Source of the DNA: Rhizobium favelukesii
GTDB lineage: Bacteria; Pseudomonadota; Alphaproteobacteria; Rhizobiales; Rhizobiaceae
Length of the DNA: 64,000 nucleotides
NCBI RefSeq assembly: GCF_000577275.2
Contig: NZ_HG916854.1
Coordinates: 558,001 to 622,000, forward strand
Direction of reading: 5' to 3'
Shown here: positions 18,773 to 27,817 of the stretch, one piece after another
How positions within the stretch are numbered: position 1 is the first letter of the stretch
Layout of the letters: each line of letters opens with the position of its first letter
Notes under the pieces: model-generated
What the model was told of the DNA's origin: nothing
Seen by the model: only the letters and a program-made list of their open reading frames with translations
Databases searched by the model: none
Made by a program: the position numbers and the translations under genes

Positions 18773-19776
18773 CGCGGGTGCCTCAGTCTTGGATTGGCAA
18801 CGATGGCCAGGATGTCGGCGATCATGTTCAGGAAGATGTAGACGGCGGCAAAGATCAGGCCGCAAGCCTGCACCACCGGCATGTCGCGCACCGTCACGGC
18901 ATCCACCATGTATTGGCCCATGCCTGGATAGACGAAGACCACCTCGACGACGACGACACCGACGACGAGATAGGCGAGATTGAGCGCCACGACGTTGATG
19001 ATCGGGGCGAGCGCGTTGGGTGCTGCATGCTTGACGATCGAGCGGAAGGCGCCGAGGCCCTTGAGCTCGGCCGTTTCCATATAGGCCGACGACATCACCG
19101 AGAGGATCGCTGCACGGGTCATGCGCATCATGTGGGCCAGAACGACAAGCACCAGCGTTGCCGTCGGTAGAGCGATCGCGTTGAGCCGCTCGGCAAAGCC
19201 CATGCTGCTGTAGACCGTTGCCGGAAAGGTCGCGACACCGAGTTTCACGGCAAAGACGAGGATGAGCAGGTAGCCGACGAAGAACTCGGGCAGGGAGATC
19301 GCTGCGAGCGAGATCACGTTGATGATCTTATCGGGCATGCGGTTCCTGAAATGCACCGACAGCATACCGAGGGCAATTGCCAGCGGGACCGAGATCAGCG
19401 CCGCGAAGCCGGCCAGAAAGAGCGAGTTTCCGAGACGTTTGCCGATCTGTTCGCTGACAGAATTCTTGCTCGCCCATGACGTTCCGAAATCGCCCTGGAC
19501 GGCATTGCCGAGCCACTCTAAGTAGCGCGTCGTCACCGGCCTATTGAGGCCGAGATCCTCGCGGATATTGGCAACCGCCTGCGGCGTGGCCGACTGGCCG
19601 AGATAGGTCGTGGCAAAATCGCCCGGCAGGGCTTCGAGCCCGCCAAAGATCAGGATGGACACCGCAAAAAGCAGGACGAGCGAGAGCACGAAGCGCTCGA
19701 TGATGAGGGCAAGCAGCGGAAAACGCTTTCTGAATCTCAGACCCGGCAATGGGGTGCCGGTCGATGGATTGGACAT
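18769..19776 (-). CDS. ABC transporter permease, DppB/OppB type
   Basis: This 335-residue membrane protein has an N-terminal transmembrane helix (FVLSLVLLFAVSILIFGGLE), the DppB-typical QSATPQAVANIREDLGLNRP region, and the EAA loop METAELKGLGAFRSIVKHAA. ATG 19776 was chosen over an upstream in-frame codon at 19821 because family members begin a few residues before the first helix. It follows the substrate-binding protein gene by 93 bp and overlaps the next permease gene by four bases. Confidence 0.9.
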   Translation of the reverse strand: MSNPSTGTPLPGLRFRKRFPLLALIIERFVLSLVLLFAVSILIFGGLEALPGDFATTYLGQSATPQAVANIREDLGLNRPVTTRYLEWLGNAVQGDFGTSWASKNSVSEQIGKRLGNSLFLAGFAALISVPLAIALGMLSVHFRNRMPDKIINVISLAAISLPEFFVGYLLILVFAVKLGVATFPATVYSSMGFAERLNAIALPTATLVLVVLAHMMRMTRAAILSVMSSAYMETAELKGLGAFRSIVKHAAPNALAPIINVVALNLAYLVVGVVVVEVVFVYPGMGQYMVDAVTVRDMPVVQACGLIFAAVYIFLNMIADILAIVANPRLRHPR

Positions 19777-19869
19777 GGCGAAGCCTCGCGCTGAAACGTC
19801 AGGGGGACCGCAAGGCTTCATCTTGCGGTCCTGGTCCAGTCTGAGATGGCGGGGAGGTCCCCAACACCG

Positions 19870-21459
19870 TCAGGCATCAAGCCAGACGCGGGTCGCGACG
19901 TAGCCGTTCGACATGTCGTTGCCGATATCGTGGACATAGCCCTTCACCTGTTTGGTGCAGGCATTCACGAAGTCGTTGAACATCGGCAGGATGAGGCCGC
20001 CCTCGTCGCGCACCATCATCGCCATGGTCCGGTAGATGTCCTTGCGCTTAGTTTCGTCGAGTTCCGAGCGCGCTTCGAGCAGCAGCTTGTCGAAATCCGG
20101 ACGCTTGAAGCGCGTGTCGTTCCAGTCGGCCGTCGAGAGATAGGCCGTGGAATACATCTGATCCTGCGTCGGACGCCCGCCCCAATAAGAGGTCGAGAAA
20201 GGCTGGACATTCCAGACATTGGACCAGTAGCCGTCGCCCGGCTCGCGCTTGACCTCGATCTCGATGCCGGCCTTCTTGCAGCTTTCCTGATAGAGAACCG
20301 CCGCATCGACGCCACCGGGGAAGGCGACTTCGGACGTACGCAGCAGCACAGAACCGCTATGGCCGGACTTCTTGTAATGGAAGGCGGCCTTGTCCGGATC
20401 GTAGTTGCGCTGCTCGATCCCTTCCGGGAAGAGCGCGTAGGTGTTGTTGATTGGGAAGTCGTTGCCGACCTTGCCGTAGCCGCCGAGGATCTTCTTGACC
20501 ATCGTTTCGCGGTCCATGGCGTATTTCAGCGCGAGGCGAAGGTCGTTGTTGTCGAACGGCGCCTTGTCGCAATGCATGATGAAGACGTAGTGGCCGCGGC
20601 CAGAGGTCGAAAGGATTTCGACTGTCGGAGCGCGCTTGAGGAGATTGACGGTCTTCGGATCGACACGGTTGATGTAGTGAACCTGGCCGGAAGACAGCGC
20701 CGCGATTCGGGCCGTAGCGTCGTTCATGCCGATGATTTCGATCGAGTCGACGTAACCGCGGTCAGAACGCCAGTCGTCGGCATTCTTCTCGAAGGTTGCG
20801 CGTACACCGGCTTCGAAGCTTGTCAGCTTGTAGGGGCCGGTACCGATGGAGGCGAGGGGATCGTCATTGCCGCCGTTCGGCTGGATCACCAGGTGGTAGT
20901 CGGTGAGCAGCAGCGGCATGTCCGCATTGCCCTCGGTGAGCGTCAGCACGAGGTTGTCGCCGTCTGCCTTGATATCTTTGATCGACCCGAGAACCCCGAG
21001 CGCACCGGATTCCGACTTTTTGTCGGTGTGGCGCTTCAAGGTTGCGACCACGTCGTTGATGGTCAGTTCCTTGCCATCGTGGAACTTCACACCCTTACGG
21101 ATCTTGAAGGTCCAGGTCGCAGCGTCCTTAGACGGCTCCCAGGATTCGGCGAGCGCCGGGACGGCGGCACCAGTCAGCGGATCGGATTCGACCAGCATGT
21201 CCCCCCAGCAACGGCCGACACAGAACATGAATTGCGACAGGAATTTTGCCGGGTCCTTGGAGTCGGTGGCAGCACCGCCTTCCAGGCCGAGCTTCAGATG
21301 ACCACCGCGCTTGGGTTCGGCAGCCTCGGCACTTTCGGCGAAGAGTTTGTCGGCGACGGCGAGCGTCAGGCCCGCGGCCATCGCACGTCCCAGGAATTCG
21401 CGGCGGTTCAGGTCGCCTGCCGTCACGCGGCTTGCAAGATATTTCGTGTAGTCGTTCAT
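19870..21459 (-). CDS. ABC transporter substrate-binding protein, peptide/SBP_bac_5 family, Tat signal
   Basis: This 529-residue periplasmic binding protein starts with a twin-arginine signal (RREFLGRAMAAGLTLAV, cut near ESAEAAE). It then has the SBP_bac_5 fold: ESWEPSKDAATWTFKIRKGV and KFHDGKELT are family signatures. Family members bind peptides, opines, sugars or quaternary amines, so the ligand cannot be read directly. It lies 660 bp downstream of the carnitine genes on the same strand, suggesting import of a carnitine-related or peptide-like compound later cut by the CocE hydrolase. AAGGAACAGGGGA precedes ATG 21459. Confidence 0.92.
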   Translation of the reverse strand: MNDYTKYLASRVTAGDLNRREFLGRAMAAGLTLAVADKLFAESAEAAEPKRGGHLKLGLEGGAATDSKDPAKFLSQFMFCVGRCWGDMLVESDPLTGAAVPALAESWEPSKDAATWTFKIRKGVKFHDGKELTINDVVATLKRHTDKKSESGALGVLGSIKDIKADGDNLVLTLTEGNADMPLLLTDYHLVIQPNGGNDDPLASIGTGPYKLTSFEAGVRATFEKNADDWRSDRGYVDSIEIIGMNDATARIAALSSGQVHYINRVDPKTVNLLKRAPTVEILSTSGRGHYVFIMHCDKAPFDNNDLRLALKYAMDRETMVKKILGGYGKVGNDFPINNTYALFPEGIEQRNYDPDKAAFHYKKSGHSGSVLLRTSEVAFPGGVDAAVLYQESCKKAGIEIEVKREPGDGYWSNVWNVQPFSTSYWGGRPTQDQMYSTAYLSTADWNDTRFKRPDFDKLLLEARSELDETKRKDIYRTMAMMVRDEGGLILPMFNDFVNACTKQVKGYVHDIGNDMSNGYVATRVWLDA

Positions 21460-22121
21460 TCCCCTGTTCCTTCTCGTTTCAATTGAAGAATAGGCAAGTG
21501 GACCGCAGAACCGGTTTCCTCTTCCGGTGCCAGGTCCGCGTTAATTCGGGAAAACGTCGCGGTTGCCGCCGCCTCTATCTTCCTTTCTCGATATGACGAT
21601 GGTGCGTGAGCATTGGCCCGCTCTTTGCGGCGGGACGATTGGGAGCGCCGGCTGTTTTTATTGCCTGGCTGTTTTCAAGAAGGTAGAACGCGCGCACGGC
21701 GGCGGCCTTCAGAAGGTGCGGGCGAGAGTTTTCGCCAAGCCTCCGAAGGCATGCCGAGACCAGCTCTAAATTTGACCGGCGGAGTGAGGTCAACCCATGT
21801 GCGTTCAACTAGGCTACCTCCGCGTTTTGATCGCATAGCCGGCATCGGCTTCACGAACTTCGAAAATGGATGAATTAGTGGCCAATTTCCGCCGTCGCGG
21901 GGCCGGTGAAGCGACATCATCTACGTCGTATGCGACATATGGGTCGTCCTGCCGCAAACCGTGCGGCGTGGTAGGAATGGGCGGCTTGCCTACATCGCCG
22001 TGGCTGGAATGAATGGATGGTCTGCTTTCGATGGCTGGATGGATTGCTCCGCATCCCAGCCGCCGACGGCGCGCCGGTTCTCTGGAAGCCCTCGGCTGAG
22101 GTCGAGCAATTCTTGAGCCCA
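21460..22121. other. Intergenic between the carnitine genes and the ABC importer operon
   Basis: The 662 bp contain no supported gene; frames are short and lack ribosome-binding sites. Around 22008-22045 there is an imperfect run of ATGGATGG/GGCTGGATGG repeats. The length suggests that the importer has its own promoter rather than depending on read-through from the carnitine genes. Confidence 0.4.
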
Positions 22122-23624
22122 TCATGCCGTCTCAACCCGCGGTTTTTGCCCAACATGGCGCCCGGCACCGTCCGGCAATGGCAGCGACGCGTGAGCTTCT
22201 ATGATCGCCCGGGCCTTGGCCAAAACATCAGGTGCAGCTGGGCTCGATTTTCCCGCTTTCGAATCCACATGAAGCAGCATCTGCTCGGCGGTCGCGAGCG
22301 TCTCGCCGCTTATGGCGTCAGACATCGTGTGGAAGATATGAAGCCGTTTGTCATCGACTGACAGCAGCTGACAAGCTGAAGAAATCGCCTGCCCAAGCTT
22401 GGCTTCGCCCAGATGGCGGATATGGGTTTCGACGGTGTAATAGCTGTGCCCCGCCTCGACATAAGCGAGATCGGCACCGATCAGCCGCAACAGGGCGTCC
22501 GTCGTGTCGCCGAAGACCTGCAAGTATCGATGCTCGGTCATGTGGCCGTTATAGTCGACCCAGGCCGGGCTGACCCTGGCTTCCACGAGCTTCAGCGGTA
22601 CCGCATGATCGGCGGGTGCGGTTTGCTTGGCGCCGGCCCAAAGCGAGTGTTCGAAATCCTTGAGCAGCTCGCCTGCGCCCCAGCCCTGGCCGCCATTGCC
22701 GGCTTTAAGAGCCTGAAGGATGCCGGCCAGGTTTTCGTCGCGGATGCGCTCGAGATCGCGGATGGAAAGGCCGTCGGCCTGTTCGTCGGATTGCTGGCCA
22801 ATCTTTTCGACTAGCGCATCGTCAAGATCGACGACGTCGGTGAGCTTCGTCCAGGGCCAGGCGAGACAGGGGCCGAACTGTGCCAGAAAATGGCGCATTC
22901 CCGCTTCGCCGCCAGCGATGCGATAGGTCTGGAACAACCCCATCTGCGCCCAGCGCAGGCCGAAGGAATAGCGGATCACGTCGTCCAGCGTTTCGACGGA
23001 GCAGATGTCGTCATGGATCAGCCACAACGCCTCGCGCCAAAGAGCCTCCAGCAGGCGATCGCCGACGAAGGCCTCGATTTCCTTGGTGATGTGCACGCCC
23101 TTCATGCCGATCGGCGGCAGTTTCTCGATCGCTGCCTTGATGGTCGCGTGGCTGGTCTTTTCGCCACCAACGATCTCGACGAGCGGCAGGAGATAGACGG
23201 GGTTATAGGGATGCGCCACGAACAGGCGTTCCGGAAACTGCATGTCGCGCTGCAGGTCGCTCGGAAGCAGGCCCGACGTGGAGGAACCGATCAGCGCGTC
23301 CGGGCGGCAAGCCGCATCGATCTCCATCAACACGTTGCGTTTGAGATCCAGCCTTTCCGGCACGCTCTCCTGGATCCAGTCGGCATCGACGACCGCTTCT
23401 TCAAGAGTTTTGCAAAAAGTGAGCTTGCCGCGCGGCGGCAAAGGCGCTCCGGTCAGCATGGCGTAGGCACGCTCGGCATTGGCGATGACTTCGCCGACGA
23501 TGCGGCCCGCCTCCGGATGCGGGTCGAAGACGTCGACATCTATGCCTGCAAGCAGAAAGCGGGCGATCCATCCGCCACCGATGACGCCGCCACCAACACA
23601 AGCTGCCTTGTTGATCTTGATCAT
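22122..23624 (-). CDS. L-carnitine dehydrogenase fused to betainyl-CoA thioesterase
   Basis: The first about 320 residues are a 3-hydroxyacyl-CoA-dehydrogenase-like NAD enzyme: GGGVIGGGW Rossmann loop near residue 11, IGSSTSGLLPSDLQ, and VAHPYNPVYLLPLVEIVGG. These match carnitine 3-dehydrogenases. From about 345 a hotdog thioesterase follows (SPAWVDYNGHMTEHRYLQVF). Such CdhA-CdhB fusions oxidise L-carnitine to 3-dehydrocarnitine and hydrolyse betainyl-CoA to glycine betaine. The missing middle step is supplied by the gene 7 bp upstream. The pathway lets rhizobia use carnitine as carbon and nitrogen source and as an osmoprotectant precursor. ATG 23624 follows GAGGG. Confidence 0.92.
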   Translation of the reverse strand: MIKINKAACVGGGVIGGGWIARFLLAGIDVDVFDPHPEAGRIVGEVIANAERAYAMLTGAPLPPRGKLTFCKTLEEAVVDADWIQESVPERLDLKRNVLMEIDAACRPDALIGSSTSGLLPSDLQRDMQFPERLFVAHPYNPVYLLPLVEIVGGEKTSHATIKAAIEKLPPIGMKGVHITKEIEAFVGDRLLEALWREALWLIHDDICSVETLDDVIRYSFGLRWAQMGLFQTYRIAGGEAGMRHFLAQFGPCLAWPWTKLTDVVDLDDALVEKIGQQSDEQADGLSIRDLERIRDENLAGILQALKAGNGGQGWGAGELLKDFEHSLWAGAKQTAPADHAVPLKLVEARVSPAWVDYNGHMTEHRYLQVFGDTTDALLRLIGADLAYVEAGHSYYTVETHIRHLGEAKLGQAISSACQLLSVDDKRLHIFHTMSDAISGETLATAEQMLLHVDSKAGKSSPAAPDVLAKARAIIEAHASLPLPDGAGRHVGQKPRVETA

Positions 23625-23631
23625 GCGGCCC

Positions 23632-24534
23632 TCAGCGCTTCGTCAGCTTCAGTTTCTTGCGCACGTCTTCCGGTCCAATGATGCGCGCGCCCATGCCTTC
23701 GATCACCTGCACAGCCTTTTCGACCAGCCTTGTGTTCGTCGCGAGCATGCCCTTTCCGGCATAGAGATTGTCTTCAAGGCCGACGCGGACGTTGCCACCG
23801 GCAAGCACCGCCGCAGCCGGGTAAGCCACCGCGTTGCGGCCGATCGAGAAGGCGGAGAAGGTCCAGCTGCTGGGAACATTGTTCACCATCGCCATGAAAG
23901 TATTCAGGTCATCAGGTGCCCCCCACGGAATGCCCATGCAGAGCTGGATCAGCACCGGGTCCTCGATCAGGCCCTCTTCTGCAAGTTGTTTGGCAAACCA
24001 CACATGACCCGTATCGAAGGCCTCGATTTCCGGACGTACGCCAAGATCCGTCATCTTCTTCGCCATCGCCCGGAGCATCGCCGGCGTGTTGGTCATGACG
24101 TAGTCGCCGAGGCTGAAGTTCATCGTGCCGCAATCCAGCGTGCAGATTTCCGGCAGGCACTCGACGATGTGGGAAACGCGCTCCGTCGCACCTGCCATGT
24201 CGGTGCCTTGCGGATTGAGCGGTAGCGGCCGTTCGATATCACCGAAGATCAGATCACCGCCCATACCGGCGGTCAGGTTCAACACGACGTCGATATCGGC
24301 AGAGCGAATACGCTCAGTAACTTCCTTGTAGAGGTCGTTGCGGCGGCTCGCGGCACCCGTTTCCGGATCGCGGACGTGACAGTGGACAACTGCCGCCCCA
24401 GCCTTGGCGGCGTCGATCGCGGAATCTGCGATCTGCTTGGGAGTGATGGGAACGTGGCTGGATTTCGAAACAGTATCGCCGGCACCGGTGACGGCACAGG
24501 TGATGAAGACATCGCGGTTCATCGCAAGAGGCAT
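23632..24534 (-). CDS. Beta-keto acid cleavage enzyme (BKACE, DUF849), dehydrocarnitine-type
   Basis: This 300-residue TIM-barrel enzyme is of the BKACE family: ITCAVTGAGDT at the N-terminus, AAVVHCHVRDPETG (metal-binding His), LNLTAGMGG, FDTGHVWF and VRVGLEDNLY. In the carnitine pathway it condenses 3-dehydrocarnitine with acetyl-CoA to give betainyl-CoA and acetoacetate. Direct coupling to the dehydrogenase/thioesterase gene makes this substrate very likely rather than another beta-keto acid. GGGAG eight bases upstream supports ATG 24534. It is first in the minus-strand operon, divergent from the CdhR-like regulator. Confidence 0.92.
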   Translation of the reverse strand: MPLAMNRDVFITCAVTGAGDTVSKSSHVPITPKQIADSAIDAAKAGAAVVHCHVRDPETGAASRRNDLYKEVTERIRSADIDVVLNLTAGMGGDLIFGDIERPLPLNPQGTDMAGATERVSHIVECLPEICTLDCGTMNFSLGDYVMTNTPAMLRAMAKKMTDLGVRPEIEAFDTGHVWFAKQLAEEGLIEDPVLIQLCMGIPWGAPDDLNTFMAMVNNVPSSWTFSAFSIGRNAVAYPAAAVLAGGNVRVGLEDNLYAGKGMLATNTRLVEKAVQVIEGMGARIIGPEDVRKKLKLTKR

Positions 24535-24557
24535 TTTGTTCTCCCTCGTGTTAGGCC

Positions 24558-24621
24558 ATTACGGGGGAAGATGGCTCATCATGCTTTGCATTAACGGAAG
24601 CATTTGATACTTTATCGGAAG
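24558..24621. promoter_or_regulatory. Putative CdhR-type operator: repeated CGGAAG boxes in the divergent promoter
   Basis: The 100-bp gap between the BKACE gene and the AraC-type regulator contains TTAACGGAAG at 24591-24600 and TTATCGGAAG at 24612-24621. They are direct repeats exactly 21 bp apart, about two helical turns. A weaker copy ATTACGGGGGAAG lies at 24558-24570 or so. Same-face direct repeats are the usual binding pattern of AraC-family regulators. Confidence 0.5.
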
Positions 24622-24634
24622 TGATGGAGGCCTA

Positions 24635-25627
24635 ATGCTGACGCGATCCAACGATCGGCTGGATGTCGATCTTCTTGTCATGCCGGAGACGAACCTCATT
24701 CTGCTCGCGTCGGTCATCGAGCCCATGCGCGGTGCCAACCGGATTTCCGGCAGCGAGCTTTACAGATGGCGGCTTTTGACGCCCGATGGCTCGCATGTGC
24801 TGACCACCAGCGGCATTCCCGTGCCCGCCGCCGGTGGTTTTGGGATGGAACAGGAAGAGACACCGCTCTTCGTGCTTGCAAGCTATAATTGGCGCCGCAG
24901 CTCGACGCCGGCGTTGAAGATGCGCCTTTCTCGGGCAGCGCGTTACCGAAGCATAATCGCGGGCATCGAATCCGGAACATGGCTGCTTGCCGAAGCCAGC
25001 CTTCTCGATAGGCTATCGGCGACCATTCACTGGGAAGATTTCGACGACTTCTCCCTTGCCTATCCGCACGTGCGGGCGGTCAAGGACCGTTTCGTCATCA
25101 CAAGCAAGCGCATCACCACGGCGGGTTCGCTCCCGACCGTTGACCTGATGCTGGAGATCATAAGGCAAAGGCAGGGATACACGCTGGCGCTTGAGGTTAG
25201 CCGGCTCTTCAGCTACGAGCAGGACTCCGTCCATAGCGAGACCCAGCTTTCACCTTCGGGGACCGGTCTGCACATGCGCGATCCGCGCGTGGTCCAGGCA
25301 GTACGGCTGATGGAGGAAAATATCGAGCAGCCCATCGTGCTGACGCGGCTGGCCCGCAGGGTGGGCATCAGTGCGCGCCACCTGCAGGGCCTCTTCCAGC
25401 AGAGCACCGGCGCCCCGCCGCACGTCCACTATCTGGCACTGCGGCTGAACGCAGCGCGGCGAAAGGTGATCGAAACCAAGGCGCCTTTCGCCGATATCGC
25501 GGCCGCGACCGGCTTCAATTCGGCTTCAGCATTTACGAGAAGCTATCGCGCCAGTTTCTCTGAAAGCCCCTCCGACACAAGGCGTCGCCTCCGGAGGCCG
25601 GTCACAGCATCGGAGGAACAGCCATAG
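24635..25627 (+). CDS. GlxA/CdhR-like AraC-family regulator of carnitine catabolism
   Basis: This 330-residue protein has an N-terminal DJ-1/PfpI-like (amidase-like) sensor domain (about 10-190) and a C-terminal AraC double helix-turn-helix (about 225-320: LARRVGISARHLQGLFQQST and ADIAAATGFNSASAFTRSYR). This is the architecture of CdhR and GbdR, activators of carnitine and betaine genes. It is divergent from the dehydrocarnitine/carnitine enzymes, the classic place for a pathway regulator. GGAGG five bases upstream fixes ATG 24635. Its 3' end overlaps the convergent LysR gene by 26 bp. Confidence 0.9.
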   Translation: MLTRSNDRLDVDLLVMPETNLILLASVIEPMRGANRISGSELYRWRLLTPDGSHVLTTSGIPVPAAGGFGMEQEETPLFVLASYNWRRSSTPALKMRLSRAARYRSIIAGIESGTWLLAEASLLDRLSATIHWEDFDDFSLAYPHVRAVKDRFVITSKRITTAGSLPTVDLMLEIIRQRQGYTLALEVSRLFSYEQDSVHSETQLSPSGTGLHMRDPRVVQAVRLMEENIEQPIVLTRLARRVGISARHLQGLFQQSTGAPPHVHYLALRLNAARRKVIETKAPFADIAAATGFNSASAFTRSYRASFSESPSDTRRRLRRPVTASEEQP

Positions 25628-26477
25628 GCTGAAATGCGTCCCGTACCATATCGGCGAGTTCGCGCACGGCTTCGCTGGAATGATAAGGATTTCGGCGCAG
25701 CACCACCCTGGATGCATCGACCGGTGGAAATCCTTCCTCTGCAGTCAGTTCGCGGCAGCCCGAAGGGATGTTGCTGCGCGAGAGCGTGGTGACGGCAAGG
25801 CCCGCGGAGGCTGCGTTCTTAAGCCCGGAACTGGTATCGGCAACGAAGGCGACACGGTACTTCCGCCCCTGCAATTCCAGTGATCGGAAGGCGAAATCCC
25901 GCGCCCAGGTGGAATTGCGGTAGACGGCGATCGGAAGCGGCTCGAGGTCGTGGAGCCGATGAACCTGGGACGTGACCCACACTGTCGGATCGATACAGAG
26001 GATTTCGCCCGCCGCCTGATTGCTCCAGTCGAAGACGACGGCGAGATCCAACTCGTCGCGCTCCAGGGCCGCGAGATTGCGCGCCGTATAATCGCAGGAG
26101 ACCGTAACCTCCACGGCTGGATGGCGGACGGCGAAGGCGGCAAGTGCGGCAGGTAGCACGGTCTGGCTGTATTCCTCGGGTATCCCGATGCGCACCGGGC
26201 CATCGAGCGGTTTGGTCCGTATGGTCGCGGCCGCTTCATCCAGCAGGTCAATCACACGGCGCGCATAGGGAAGCAGTTGCAGGCCGAGGCGTGTTGGAAT
26301 TACCCCCCGCGCGCCGCGCTCGAAAAGGGTCTCCCCGATCGTTTCCTCAAGCTTCTTGATCTGCGCGCTGACAGCCGATTGTGTCCGGCCGATGGCCTGT
26401 GCAGCGGCAGAGAAATTTGATGTCTCGACGACAACGAGAAATGTACGCAGCAGATCGCTTTCGATGGGTTGACGCAT
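25602..26477 (-). CDS. LysR-family transcriptional regulator
   Basis: This protein of about 291 residues has an N-terminal winged HTH (LLRTFLVVVETSNFSAAAQA, then TQSAVSAQIKKLEETIGETL) and a LysR substrate-binding domain. I placed the start at ATG 26477; GTG 26486 in frame is equally possible because neither has a clear ribosome-binding site. It is divergent from an EamA-type exporter gene, the common arrangement for a LysR regulator controlling a transporter. The effector is unknown. Confidence 0.88.
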   Translation of the reverse strand: MRQPIESDLLRTFLVVVETSNFSAAAQAIGRTQSAVSAQIKKLEETIGETLFERGARGVIPTRLGLQLLPYARRVIDLLDEAAATIRTKPLDGPVRIGIPEEYSQTVLPAALAAFAVRHPAVEVTVSCDYTARNLAALERDELDLAVVFDWSNQAAGEILCIDPTVWVTSQVHRLHDLEPLPIAVYRNSTWARDFAFRSLELQGRKYRVAFVADTSSGLKNAASAGLAVTTLSRSNIPSGCRELTAEEGFPPVDASRVVLRRNPYHSSEAVRELADMVRDAFQPMAVPPML

Positions 26478-26581
26478 GCGAGCCACAAAAAAATCCGATG
26501 GCAGCTATCTCAACTATTCGTTTGTCTGATGTCAAGAACAGGCGCAAACAGAGGCATCAGACCTCTGGTTCGGGAAAACCA

Positions 26582-27475
26582 ATGTCATTCCAAACAGGCA
26601 CCCGCCCGCTCGGCTTCAGCGAGCATGAGAAGGGCGTGATCCTTGTCGTCGCCGCGACGCTCGCTTGGAGCGCGAGCGGCGTCTACTCCCGCCTGCTGAC
26701 GACCGATGCCTGGACGGCGATCGCGTGGCGGTCGTTGTTCGGGGGACTGTTCCTTCTCATTCCGAGCTTCTTCCTCGAGGGCGGAATGTCGAAGCGACAG
26801 TGGCGCTCCGTCGTGCACCCGTCGGGTCTCGCGATGATTGCCTGTCAAACCGTCAGCCAGGCATGTTTCATCGGCGCGCTTTACACAACGAGCGTGGCGA
26901 ATGTCGCGGTCATTTACGCGACAGCTCCGTTCATCGCGGCCCTTCTCGGCTGGCTCTTGCTGGCGGAGCGCGCCGCAAGGCGCACGATGGCGGCAGGCGG
27001 CGTGTGCCTGCTTGGCGTGATCATCATCGTCGCCTCATCGATCGGAGGCGGTGCTGGCCTTGGCGATCTGCTGGCGCTGGGCATGACGGCCTCTTTTGCA
27101 ATGATCATCGTCATCCCTAGGATCAGTCCAGGAGTGCCGAGCCTCCCTCCCACCATCGTCAGTGCTTTTCTGACTCTCACGATCTTTGCACCCTTCGGCT
27201 CGGTCGGCTCCCTCGATCTCCACAACTGGATCGTACTCGCTGCCTTTGGCGCAACCAATTTCTCCATCGCTCTCGTACTCTTCCTCGCCGGCGCAAGACG
27301 CATGCCTCCCGCGAAAGCTGCGCTTATCGGAACGTTGGAGATCGTCCTCACTCCGATGTGGGTTTGGCTCTTCTTCGCGGAACGTCCGCCTGCAGCGACT
27401 TTTGCCGGTGGCACACTTATCTTGGCCGCTGTGGTTTGGCATACTCTGGTGGAAGCTAGACATGGTGCGCATTAG
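26582..27475 (+). CDS. DMT-superfamily EamA-type exporter
   Basis: This 297-residue membrane protein has about ten hydrophobic helices in two EamA repeats (first about 18-150, second about 160-290). Typical motifs are LAWSASGVYSRLL in helix 1, WRSLFGGLF after helix 2 and PMWVWLFFAERP near the end of the second repeat. Family members export amino acids or other metabolites. The start at ATG 26582 fits the short N-terminal tail before helix 1; the same frame extends to 26381 but that part is antisense to the LysR gene. Probably regulated by the divergent LysR protein. Confidence 0.88.
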   Translation: MSFQTGTRPLGFSEHEKGVILVVAATLAWSASGVYSRLLTTDAWTAIAWRSLFGGLFLLIPSFFLEGGMSKRQWRSVVHPSGLAMIACQTVSQACFIGALYTTSVANVAVIYATAPFIAALLGWLLLAERAARRTMAAGGVCLLGVIIIVASSIGGGAGLGDLLALGMTASFAMIIVIPRISPGVPSLPPTIVSAFLTLTIFAPFGSVGSLDLHNWIVLAAFGATNFSIALVLFLAGARRMPPAKAALIGTLEIVLTPMWVWLFFAERPPAATFAGGTLILAAVVWHTLVEARHGAH

Positions 27476-27817
27476 ATTCAAACATCCTAAACTAGACCCC
27501 GAAGTTTTCTCCGACCGATGAGCACACTGACCTTGCAGCGAGCGTAGATGACGCATTCTGAGGAGGCGTCGTCGTTCCCCTCATCGCGCAGCAACTGTTC
27601 GATCTGTCCGGCAACTTCTCCGCTCTGACCGACCGCGATCTGGAATTCAAGCTGCCGAATGGCAGGGAGACGAGTTCGCGCATGGAGGTGGTCCGGATCC
27701 GCGTGATCGGCCGAAGCTATCTCCGGTGCAACCTCGGGACATGTTCGTCCCGGCTCTTCACATCGATACCTTGAAAGTCCGGTCCAGAATTTCCACTGAA
27801 TGCGACTTGGCGACCCT
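27476..27817. other. Intergenic, one doubtful minus-strand frame
   Basis: A minus-strand frame (27487-27870) contains LEFQIAVGQSGEVAGQIEQL and further residues that read like a small protein, but its first half looks random and it overlaps the GH15 stop. It could be a small hypothetical gene or a fragment. No other support. Confidence 0.3.

Noticed and set aside
19846..21486. 546-residue plus-strand frame
   Set aside because: It is antisense to the Tat-exported substrate-binding protein, which has clear family motifs.
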